Source: Linderina pennispora
Taxonomy: Eukaryota > Kickxellomycota > Kickxellomycetes > Kickxellales > Kickxellaceae
Assembly: GCF_002104995.1 (NCBI RefSeq)
Contig: NW_024468256.1
Span: forward strand, 640,001 to 704,000
Direction: 5' to 3'
Length of the DNA: 64,000 nt
Both the position numbers and the translations under genes were made by a program. Within the stretch, counting starts at the first letter, position 1. Every line of letters starts with the position of its first letter. The notes under the pieces are model-generated. The model was given only the letters and a program-made list of their open reading frames with translations. It did no database searches and was not told the origin of the DNA. Below are positions 45,441 to 54,609 of this stretch, in pieces.

Positions 45441-45813
45441 ACTTGAAGAAAAAAACAGATCAAGTTAATTTTTTCATGGGCAGAATTTTCCATGTCTAGA
45501 TCTATTAGCAGCTGGGATTAAGAAACATAGGTGTTTTTGGTGCAGTCCCAATATTGGCTGTGGATTCCCAGCAATCCGGTAAACATTGCTTTGACATCAC
45601 AAGGGTCTGCAAGCCATGTCTCAGGGGGTTTGAAATTTGCTTTTTGATGATACTAGACATACTAGAATTGCTCTGCTCACGATGCGAGCTCGGCTGCTAG
45701 TCAGCATGGGTTGACACGTCGATAAGGGCATCACGGCGAACCGATCATTTGAACGTGTCGGATGGTTGTTGGTGCAATGGCGATCATGGACATCTCCCAC
45801 CTTGGTGGCCTGC
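45441..45813 (-). other. 3' flank of the Fanzor gene; candidate guide-RNA region
   Basis: This 373-bp non-coding stretch lies directly downstream (minus strand) of the Fanzor stop. In TnpB and Fanzor systems the guide (omega/fRNA) is usually made from the 3' end of the gene and its flank. It contains a 7-bp inverted repeat, GACACGT at 45713-45719 and ACGTGTC at 45753-45759 (33-nt loop), and a CGATCAT direct repeat. These are weak on their own. The position, not the structure, is the reason for marking it. The rest separates the gene from NOP2. Confidence 0.25.
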
Positions 45814-48412
45814 TCAGCGCAGGCGCTCCAGCGCTGGTTCGCTGCTGCTGGCAGCAGAATCGCCTGCTGCTGCACGCCTCTTGCGCGGCCTCTTTGTTGC
45901 CAGGGTGGTGCCAGAAGCATCGGCAGCAATGGCCGTAGAACGACGGAACCGTTCAGGAATACCGCCTGAATCAAAGAGTGACTGGAAAACGAGTCTGAAG
46001 TTTAGAGCTGCTGCGAGATCGCGGTTCAAGAGCCGAGACGAATAGGCTCGCCTGTATTGTGCCATGGCCTGCTTACATGACTCGCTTGTACAGCGGAGAA
46101 GGCCATGGCACTTCACAGTTGGGTTCTTCGATCTCTGGTAGGGCCGCGGGTTGGGAACATGCCGGAATGTCTGCAGCGACCTTTCGCAGCAGAACGGACA
46201 CATCGACGATGTCCGGAATTCGTCGATCAGATAAACTTCAAAGCCATGGTGCTTGAACTTGTCGCGCCATCCCTTGCCGCGAATCGGCGCATGGTATCGG
46301 GCCATCGGCGCACTCCAATTGCCCATAATCAGCACTGGATCTGGACCGAACTTGCTCCGGAGTTTTGCGGCAAGCCTGTGGTCTGCACGGGCCTGGTTCA
46401 TGAATGAATCAAGACATAGCTTGCGGTGAAGCGGGTACACCTTGGGACTGGTCCCGACACCCGGATGGGCCTTCCAGCGCCTCTGGTGCTGCTTGTTTGA
46501 CTTAGTGGGCTGCTGCTCTGGTAACCTTCGCGCTGTCATCGTGTTGGCATAAAACGGTGCTAGGATACACCGCACAGATGCACGGGCAGCAACGTAGGCA
46601 CGGAATTTTGCTGGGCTAAGGGTCCGGCAGCAGTGCTTGGAAAGCTCTGCCTCTGCTCTGCGGACAGCATCTTCTGGGACTTGATCCTTTGTAGCCCGAC
46701 GAATCCTGTCATAGTGGCGCAGCTTGAGCTCCTTATTGCGCTGCTGCCGTGTGTAGCGGTAGAGCATCTTTTCACCCTCTTTCCCATTGCTGCTATTTTC
46801 GTGCATCATGTACAGTAAATCGCCCCGACCTGGATCGATGAATACACAGCGGCCTTTCAGATTCTGTAGCTCTGGCTGTGGGATCTGGTGGATATAGCGA
46901 CAGTCAGCTATAGTACTGCCTCCCACAGCACCACCTCCTGCAACATCGCCTGTAGCATCGCCTGTAGCATCGCCTCCCGCAGCATCGCCTCCCGCAGCAT
47001 CGCCTGTAGCATCGCCTCCTGTAGCATCGCCTGTAGCATCGCCTCCTGCACCATCAGCATCTACTGCAGCACCAGCCTTAGGTACCTTGTCTTGTAACAA
47101 AATGCATATCGTTACACCATCTGTTGTCGCCATCCCGTGGAATTTTCTATCACCATGCGCCTTAAATGGCTTTGATGTTAGATCTGCGACCCGGCCCCAT
47201 ACATCCCACACAGATTGTATGATCCCTTGGACCGGGTCGTGTGCACAGACTGGGGGTGCTGGTGCATATGCATTGTTAAGTGCTGCAACAGTGTCTGCTG
47301 CTGCCGCCGATGCAGCAGCAAGCGAATCAGCCGCTACTGCTGCAGTTGCTGCAGTGGCCTCTGCTTCATCTGATGGCATCTTCGCTGCTTCGCGTGCAGC
47401 CTTCTTGGCCAATTTTTCGCCCTTTTCTGCTGCTTTCCTTGCCTCTGTTGCTGCCCTCTTTGCTGCGTTGATCTCTGTAACCTGCTCGCGTGTTTTTCGA
47501 AACAAACATCTGCTTGATTATTTGCTTGTCTAAGCGCACATGGCCTGGGATCCATGATGTCCGCAGAGGCAAGCATTGAGGGGGAGACTTGCCAAGCTGC
47601 TCACTCTCGATAAGCTGGCATAGGCGAATGTATGCACGCAGATGCTTAAGTGGATTTACCTTGGCATCATAGTATCGGCTGTCTTTGGCGAATCTGTACT
47701 TGGCACCATAGGCATTATGGACTGGTGCCAGCTTGTTGTAGATTGCAAGCATCGGTGGGGTGAGCACACTGAGGTCAGGGTGCCTAGAGGCAACTGCCTG
47801 GCGGAGCTTCTGTGCAGGTGTATAAATACACACTTGACATGCATTATTGAACTCAGCCTTGGACACATTGCCCATTGTACTGTGCAGTGTGTTTTTGCGG
47901 CTGCGAATATCAATCAATTTGGCCAGAATCCGCTGTAGGCAAGTGCCATAGTGCAACACAATGTTGTTCTTGTATGCTGTTAGCAGCTCGGTATCCACGT
48001 ATGTTGCTACCTGATTCATTTCGCGTACGCCATGTAGCTCGATATCGCCATTATGTAATAGATAATCATAAATACGATATCTAACTACATCACCGAAATC
48101 TGCGCTCGACAGTTCTGGCCGGTCCTTCCGGTTGACGAAATCCTCGGCAGATATGACAGTCTTCGCCTTCAGGTTGCGATAAATAAATAAATAAATGGAA
48201 CGAAAAAACCCCTTTTTCACAAATATTGCAGGGTCAAAGGCATCATCGTCAGCTAGTTGATGGAGTAATATCCATCGTGCAAGCATGTATGTATGCTCTT
48301 TGATGATATTGACGCTGTGTACAAATTGCTCTAGGCGGGGCAACATAGAATCACGGAAGCCAATACCACCAAGTGATGTCTTTATGACAGTAGTGCTGCG
48401 GGTAATATCCAT
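45814..48412 (-). CDS. Fanzor (eukaryotic TnpB-like RNA-guided nuclease), split by a one-base frame change
   Basis: Fanzor proteins are eukaryotic relatives of TnpB/Cas12 that cut DNA guided by a small RNA. The first part (48412 to about 47505, 302 codons) carries the Fanzor N-terminal hallmarks LTAYKNNIVLHYGTCLQ and LPLRTSWIPGHVRLD. The second part (numbering from 47505) holds the RuvC core: D224 in FIDPGRGD; E429 in LIDEFRTSSMCPFC; zinc cysteines C436, C439, C466 and C472; D496 in LLNRDLAAALNF. The order D - TS - zinc finger - RD matches the published Fanzor consensus as I recall it. The frame changes near 47505, at TTTCG then A5, by one base. A Lys/Ala-rich linker and a GDATGD repeat (about residues 150-190) precede RuvC-I. 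The ATG at 48412 is clear. Total is about 866 codons. No terminal inverted repeats were found. Confidence 0.88.
46938..47058 (-). repeat. In-frame 12/15-bp tandem repeat inside the Fanzor gene
   Basis: Interleaved units GCATCGCCTGTA and GCATCGCCTCCCGCA (plus-strand spelling) code on the minus strand for repeated Gly-Asp-Ala-Thr and Gly-Gly-Asp-Ala. The period keeps the frame. The tract sits in a linker between the N-terminal half and the first RuvC strand, so it probably tolerates length change. Confidence 0.85.
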
Positions 48413-49261
48413 TTGAGAAGTTCAATAGGCAAGTAAGAAGAGAAATGATGCTGTTCAGTTTTGCTGTATTGTGTATGCATAGCATTAAGAACTTTTTATT
48501 AAAAATGATCTGGCTTGCATGGTTCTTGGGGCCCTTAGCACTGATACAGTCTCTTGAATCAGTCTATACATACTGGGTCCGTTGTGACCCAAATACTACC
48601 GCTTACGCATGTTCATAAGACAAATTAATTTATAAAATAAACCCACAAATATTGCATAACCACCAGAAGAGCTATATGGCCTTATTCAATAGGTGCTCAT
48701 GAATAAATATCCTAAGAGTGTTGCGCAGCCGGTGATGACCACCATGATGCCACTATGGAAGTTATCAGGCCGACCAACAATGAGAGCAGCTCTTGCGCTG
48801 AACCAATGGAGATATCTAGTGGAGGCCTGTGACCAGTACAATACCAGCTTGTCGCCCTGGTTTCACCGATGAGGTCAGATGCCGCACAATATCAAGAGGA
48901 GTTTACGGAGCAAGTCGCCCAAACTCGTGTTGAAGCTTAAAAGTTTTTATCTTTTAACCAATTTAAAAGGTTCTAGCGGACGGTCGGACACTTTTTAGAC
49001 TATAAAATCTTATATATAGGTAAAGATTATTGCATCCAGTACTGCTGTATAGCTTGTACAAGTCATTGTCGCACATTGGTAGAGTTTAAACAGCGTATGG
49101 CTAAAGATTGCTCTAACATTATGAGAGCCAGATGGACCATGCAGCACGTGTAAAAGGTGTCCAAGGCAAACGGCAAAAAAGTCTCAGCATTACCAAGCAT
49201 TGGTCCTGCCTTTCTTTTAGTATGTCCCTCACAGCTCGTAACCCCATTAGCAATTGCACCA
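48413..49261. other. AT-rich intergenic region upstream of Fanzor
   Basis: About 850 bp of AT-rich DNA between divergent genes, with no supported gene. It should hold the Fanzor promoter (minus) and that of the secreted protein (plus). I looked for inverted repeats matching the far side of the Fanzor gene and saw none by eye. Confidence 0.4.
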
Positions 49262-49867
49262 TGAAGTTCACTGCTATCGCCTTCCTCACCTCGGCTGCCC
49301 TTACCCAGCAGCAGCAGGCTCCCGTGCAGCGCATGCAGAGCGCTCTGCCAGTCCCACCCACGGCCAAAATTACCTCCAATTCGAGATGCCAAACATCCAA
49401 CCCAGCATTCCAATCCCAAATGTGGAGACCATCGATCCTGTGAGGTCAGTTGTGGCCCACCTGGCCTCGTTGTTTGACTTATCGCACATTTCCAGCGAGA
49501 ATACCAGCAAGCCTATAGTTGCCGAGCATATGTTTGATCCAGCCACTCGCAAATTCACTCACTTATCGCACAATATGGTGCAGAACGGCGATGCGTGCTA
49601 CGTGCCGGTGTGCCCAGTCGATACGATTGTGCCGACTGGATCGTCAGCTATACCAGCCACTGATAGCTGCCAGTACCGTATTCAGCTGCTGCCTGTGTCG
49701 CACAATGCAGCTGGCCTGATGGCCAAGGTAATGTGCACTGCCTTCAGATTGCTTATGCGTATTCTCACTCCATCACCTTCCCCTCGAATGCCCAGTCAGG
49801 TGCCACCATGCTCTTCTTTAGTAGCCAGCCCCGAGAGCAACATGCACCCATCACTATTTTCTCATAA
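49262..49867 (+). CDS. Small predicted secreted protein, unidentified, with two frame changes
   Basis: The ATG at 49262 opens MKFTAIAFLTSAALTQQQQA, a signal-peptide-like start. To stay protein-like, the reading must shift at about 49380 (AATTCGAG, apparently one T short, restoring EMPNIQPSIPIPNVETIDPV) and at about 49745 (giving IAYAYSHSITFPSNAQSG and a TAA at 49865-49867). The resulting chain of about 200 residues has an NGDACYVPVCPVD segment and a later Cys, with no family I recognise. A 20-bp GT...AG stretch at the second shift is too short to be an intron. It could be a frame-broken true gene or a sequencing artefact. Secretion is inferred only from the N-terminus. Confidence 0.5.
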
Positions 49868-50013
49868 TCATGGTTTTTGCAGGTAGTGCGCACTTGAATT
49901 CATCTGAATAGCCACCTGCCATTGCAATGTGCTTAGGACTAGGAAGCATGTGCTATAAGATAATTGTATTTTTTTGTGCACCAAGTGCTCGGAAAGAAGG
50001 GTTTTTCATATAT

Positions 50014-51222
50014 TTATGCGCGACTACGCTCATACTGGTCATTCCACTTGACAAACACGCCAAGATCCTTTGCGGCTTCGAATACAAACGACATGTCACG
50101 CAGATACTTGCGGCCTGCCGAGATAATATCGGCCTTGCCCTGCTCCAAAATCTCGTTTGCCTGTCTGCCGCTATCGATGCAGCCAACAGTGCCGACAAGA
50201 ACGTCGGGCACAGCCGCTTTCACAGCCGCTGCATACGGGACCTGGTAGCCAGGTGCATATGCGACCTTTTGACGCGGGTCGTTTCCAGCGGTCATAATGT
50301 CAATGAAATCGGCGCCCTCATCACGCAGTGCTTTGGTCAGCTTGGTGGCGTCCTCGACACTCCAGCCGCCCTCGACACAGTCGCTACCTGCAATACGGAC
50401 AAACAGCGGCTTCCCCTCAGGAAGCGCCTTGCGTACCTTGCGAGTGGTCTCAACAAGCATACGGATGCGGTTCTCGAACGAGCCACCGTACTTGTCGGTG
50501 CGCTGGTTAGACAACGGCGAGTAGAACTGGTGAAGCAGATAGCCGTTGGCACCGTGGAGCTCAACAAAATCGAACCCAGCCTTGTCGGCCCGGTCAGCTG
50601 CATCAACAAATGCCTGCTGAACATACTCGATTTGCCTGACGGTCATCTCCTTGGGTGTCCAGTACTTGGAGTCATAGGCAATGGCTGACGGGCCATAGAC
50701 ATCTTGTGGCCAGCCACCTTCAGTTTCGTCGACTGTGAGGGTTGGGTGCTTGCCGTACATCCTCAGAGGGATTGTACTACCCTTGCGACCAGCATGCGCA
50801 AGCTGGATCCCGATCGCAGTGTTAAAGTTGTGCGCATAGTCGACAAAGCGCTTGAGTCCAGGAACATGCTCATCCTTCCAGATGCCAAGGCAGTCCGTGG
50901 TAATGCGGCCCTCAGGCAAAACTCCGGTAGCCTCAACCACCACCGCACCGGCGCCGCGGATGGCGAGCTGACCATAGTGCATCAGATGGAAATCATTGGC
51001 GAAACCGTCCTTGGAAGAGTACATGCACATCGGGCTGACCCACAGACGGTTTTTGAACATCACGTCGCGAATCTTGAGAGGCTGGAGTAGAAGAGGCAAG
51101 GGATTTGGGTTCTTGTCAGAGGCAGCAACTCCGTAGCGGACATCCATGGCAGTAGGGGCAACAGGCGTAGCTGGTGCTGGGTCCTGCTTAAGGTCAAAGG
51201 TGGGAGTGCTTGGAGTAGACAT
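50014..51222 (-). CDS. NADPH:flavin oxidoreductase, YqjM-type old yellow enzyme
   Basis: 402 residues; an FMN TIM-barrel ene-reductase that reduces activated C=C bonds with NAD(P)H. YqjM-class marks are SPMCMYSS (with the FMN-tuning Cys), IQLAHAGRKGS, ELHGANGYLLHQFYSPLSNQ (the substrate-binding His pair HGAN...LLHQF), RTDKYGGSFENR, and the late FMN-phosphate loop VGCIDSG...ADIISAGRKYLRD. An N-terminal extension of about 40 residues, Pro/Thr-rich, precedes the barrel and has no clear targeting signal. The ATG at 51222 is the start and the frame is unbroken. The physiological substrate is unknown; roles in detoxifying unsaturated carbonyls are typical of the family. No co-operonic logic applies in this eukaryote. 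Confidence 0.92.
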   Translation of the reverse strand: MSTPSTPTFDLKQDPAPATPVAPTAMDVRYGVAASDKNPNPLPLLLQPLKIRDVMFKNRLWVSPMCMYSSKDGFANDFHLMHYGQLAIRGAGAVVVEATGVLPEGRITTDCLGIWKDEHVPGLKRFVDYAHNFNTAIGIQLAHAGRKGSTIPLRMYGKHPTLTVDETEGGWPQDVYGPSAIAYDSKYWTPKEMTVRQIEYVQQAFVDAADRADKAGFDFVELHGANGYLLHQFYSPLSNQRTDKYGGSFENRIRMLVETTRKVRKALPEGKPLFVRIAGSDCVEGGWSVEDATKLTKALRDEGADFIDIMTAGNDPRQKVAYAPGYQVPYAAAVKAAVPDVLVGTVGCIDSGRQANEILEQGKADIISAGRKYLRDMSFVFEAAKDLGVFVKWNDQYERSRA

Positions 51223-52772
51223 AGCTGGAAGTGGTTCAGGCTGATTCGTGGTATTTCAAGGAGTTGTCGGAGCTAAAGGATAAGGTGTGACGGCTGTTAT
51301 TTTGTAACGAGGTGGGTCTTGCAATTGAGGAGGGTAGGCACTAACTCTTTTATACGAGATAACTATAAGCATACTTACTAGTAAGTCTTGGCACTTGTTT
51401 CAGCAAAATAGACCCGCCTCTGCTTTGAACGGTACCGGCGTTAGCCACCGAAGGCACTCCGACTCCACAACCGAATGTAGGACGGTGCTAACTATTTAAT
51501 TGGTTGTCCAGAAAAGACCGATATTTAGCTCAATGATAGCTTGGAAATTAGTGAGCTGGTTGAGCCATTCGCACTAACAAACTCTAGGGCAGCGAGGTAT
51601 TTGTCAGCGGTAGTTTCATTTTGCTTAACAATCAACCGTCACTCGCAAGCTGAAGGATTGTTCAAAGAGCTGAATACCATTTGTAATTTCAAGTTCAGTC
51701 AGATACAGCACTAGGAGAGTTTGTAATAAAATTGAAAGGGAAATTGGTAACAGCGTGTATAACATTAGTAAGATAATTGTAGTTACTGAGCGACCACTGG
51801 CAACACAAACTGAGGTCTTGTTGCGCGCCCGATGCGGCTGTCCCTGACATCGACATGTCAGCCGAATCAGGTGACAGAAATCCAGGCGCCAACGAGAGCC
51901 CCGCTACAGCCTACGATATGGAGGTAGAGTCTAGCCTCTGATAAGTTGCACAGATGGCAGTATTAAAAACTCCCCTGCGCAACTCGTCTATTCCCTTTTC
52001 TCTCTTTTCTTCAGTATTAAATATACATTTAAAAACCACTACACAGTCGACCAACACAACAGTCTGACTAATCAGGTCACAGCTATTAAAATGCACACTT
52101 GTAACCTACCAAAGTTCGGTTTGGTGCCACAAAAGTATTTGTAAGGTATCTGAAGAAGCAAGACGACATATTTCTTGACCAGTATTGTCTCACCTGCATA
52201 GTCGATTGCACAGGCGTAAGGGAAATCTGGATATTGTCATCGCATACGCTGGACAACTGGCCAAGCTACCTTTAGCACCTCTCCTAATTCAAGTAGCCTA
52301 GCTAGCACTCAGCTAGAGATGTTGACAAATGGCATACTGTATTACACTTTGTCAGGTTAAAGCCCCTCGGTCAGGGCATAGGTGAATGCTACTTGAGAAA
52401 CACTAGACAGTAAAACTATTGTGCTCCTCTGAATACAAACCATTAATAGAAATGTAGGAGAATCGCCTCCTGCGTTAATGGACACACCAAGCAGACAATA
52501 ATCTACCGCTTCGGTACTATGAGTCTACCTTAGCATATGGCCATTCGTATGCATACGTCGCTGCGCCCCTTTGCTTTTGCATTATTCACATTTATTTTTC
52601 TTACAGCAAGGAGTCGACATCATGTGACCGAATCCAAAAGCTAAAAATATGGCTCGCAGATGCAGTCTAATAATTGCATCAATCCCAGAATTCAAGCCCG
52701 AGTCCTCGAAGGCAGTTCCTACGAGCCATATTTGTTTTAGCTAGTATTTATTGTTTCTTCTCAGGCTTAAGC
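51223..52772. other. AT-rich intergenic region, 1.55 kb
   Basis: No supported gene. It contains the ene-reductase promoter and, at its right end, a hairpin-forming inverted repeat (52639-52739) just before arm B begins. Short open frames here have no protein-like features. Confidence 0.45.
52639..52739. repeat. Short inverted-repeat unit (possible MITE remnant or hairpin)
   Basis: AGCTAAAAATATGGCTCG at the left and CGAGCCATATTTGTTTTAGCT at the right are near-perfect inverted copies (12 bp perfect, then one extra base), with about 65 nt between them. It could be a small non-autonomous DNA transposon relic or a structured element. No clear target duplication is seen. Confidence 0.5.
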
Positions 52773-53079
52773 TGGTAGAATCCCAAGATCCGGTTACTGT
52801 GAATTACATGGCTTTTCATCTCGTTGTTTCCTCTTTCCTCTTTTCTTCCCTCGTTAGCCTTCTTTACACCAATATAATACTTGGCTCTCTCGTTTTCTGT
52901 TGATACTTAGTTCACGCTACCAGCATATTCTTGGACCGATTCACCGCTGTTTCGAATATCTGTTCCAACTAAAAACGAAAATTACACTCATATCTACATA
53001 TGGTATTTTTTCGTTACTCGTTTCTTGTTTCTTTTTCTCTTGCCCTACACCACCTACCGTGTGCTCTAGACCTACAACA
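52773..53079 (+). mobile_element. LTR remnant, family B (copy in arm B)
   Basis: Starts TGGTAGAATCCCAAG (the second T of the usual TGTT is changed) and ends CTACAACA, 307 bp. It matches 27835-28140 on the opposite strand. Homology to arm A begins at its first base. No internal element or target duplication accompanies it. Confidence 0.65.
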
Positions 53080-54023
53080 GTAAGGAAACTGCTGAGGCCT
53101 ATGCCTACACTAGCGTATGTTAAGCTATATAGCGCAGCCACTACACCCTTGTGTATGCATTGTGGCGTGGATCTAGGAATTAGGATGAAACATAGTACAA
53201 TGTGTTCTCAATGGCTGACTGCAGATCTTGTTCCAATCCATTTGCATACACTACGTTGTTATTGAGTGAATTAGGAACCTAGACTATCCAGTTAAGAATG
53301 GACTGGATTGGTGGACTCTTACGATTGTGCTATGTATTTCAAACATGGTATTCCTTTCAAGTACAAAGCCTATATAGTAAATGCAGATCCTAGGTACTAC
53401 TATATATCACTGAAGTATATCCTATGCTGTATTTCTGGGTTCTAGTGTTTACCATCCTAGTCGATATTTCATCTAAGACTTTCATATTCTAAGCAGCCAG
53501 CATCCCCACAGCTCTGTATCCAGCAACAGGGGCTCCTAGATTGCTCTCCAGGCGGTTGATTTATTGAGTGTCGGTGCCAGCCAAGGGTGGGTGGCATAGC
53601 TAAGGATTCTTCACTCGCAACGGGTATAGATAAATAGTTCTTGCCCGCTCCTAGCGGCAGGAATCCTACTAGTTGTGGTACAGCCCACTGCATCATTGTT
53701 GAGTATGCCAGCGATATTGGATTCAGGACATTTACTGCACCAAAATGGCTCCCATCTTTGAATAAACACACTCTAGACGCTGCGACTATAGGCCACTGGT
53801 CATTTTGGGTTCGCTTTGATTAATTGAACACATCAAGGGTAACAAAAAGAATCAGTAAACCTCATGTTAGCCGATGTGGTGATAATGCCAAGTATAAGAG
53901 CTAGCACAACCATTCAGAGTAGCATACAGACAGGGTCACTGAGCAAACAGTGGCATGGGTTCAGCAAAAAGAAAGGCAAGTGTGGACTGCCGGCGGATTG
54001 GGTGAGGATGGCAAAAGCAAAAG

Positions 54024-54095
54024 TTCCGCAACGGGGAATCGAACCCCGGCCACGACGGTGAGAGCGTCGGATCCTAGCCACTGGACCATTGCGGA
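54024..54095 (-). tRNA. tRNA-Glu (anticodon CTC), second copy
   Basis: The same 72-nt mature sequence and arms as the gene at 26815-26886, on the opposite strand. The Gypsy element begins 41 bp upstream of its 5' end (after 54136). Both flanks belong to the duplicated segment. Confidence 0.93.
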
Positions 54096-54136
54096 TTTGA
54101 GGCGCTTCTTCGAGAGAATCATCCCTCAAGCCGTTG

Positions 54137-54609
54137 TGTCGTGTCTGCAGCGAGCAGCATTTCCTCCTGGTCGGAGGTGACTGCTCCCACAGAGGGTTGG
54201 GGGGCATTCGGGCTTGCTGTACCTGCCCCTCTCGGCGTACTCGGAGAAGTAGGCATCGTCATAATAGTGTTTGGAAATATAATAAATTGAGGTCACAAAT
54301 ATGGAAAGTCTGTTCAGCGGTCGTCGGTCGTTCTCTGTCTGTCGTCGATGATGTTTTCTCTGTCTGTCTACAATCCATACCTTTTATAGTAGGATATTAC
54401 CCCGCTCAACACGGCGACGTCGACTACATTTGTCAGCGTCGGGCACTTATGCACAACCATGGAAGGTCGCGACATACATACCACCCATATATGGCGTATC
54501 GGGTGGCGCAGTAGCAACCAGTCGTTGTCGATCACTCGGGCATCAGATCATCGGGCAATTCGGGGGCTCGACTCGGAGCTTCAAGCCCAGACGTCGTAGA
54601 CGCACGACA
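54137..54609 (-). repeat. 3' LTR of the Gypsy element
   Basis: On the minus strand it runs from TGTCGTGCGTCTACG to AGACACGACA, with a 6-bp TGTCGT/ACGACA inverted end. The last codons of Pol lie inside it (stop at 54532-54534). The sequence just upstream (CCTGGTGGA) is a poor polypurine tract. Confidence 0.92.

Noticed and set aside
46920-47060. Regular 12/15-bp repeats in 46.9-47.06 kb as a CRISPR-like array
   Set aside because: The units abut with no spacers and are in-frame coding repeats of the Fanzor linker. CRISPR arrays are not expected in a eukaryotic nuclear window.
49733-49752. A 20-bp GT...AG stretch in the secreted-protein gene as an intron
   Set aside because: Far below the size of the introns seen here (77-119 bp); a one-base frame change explains the reading.
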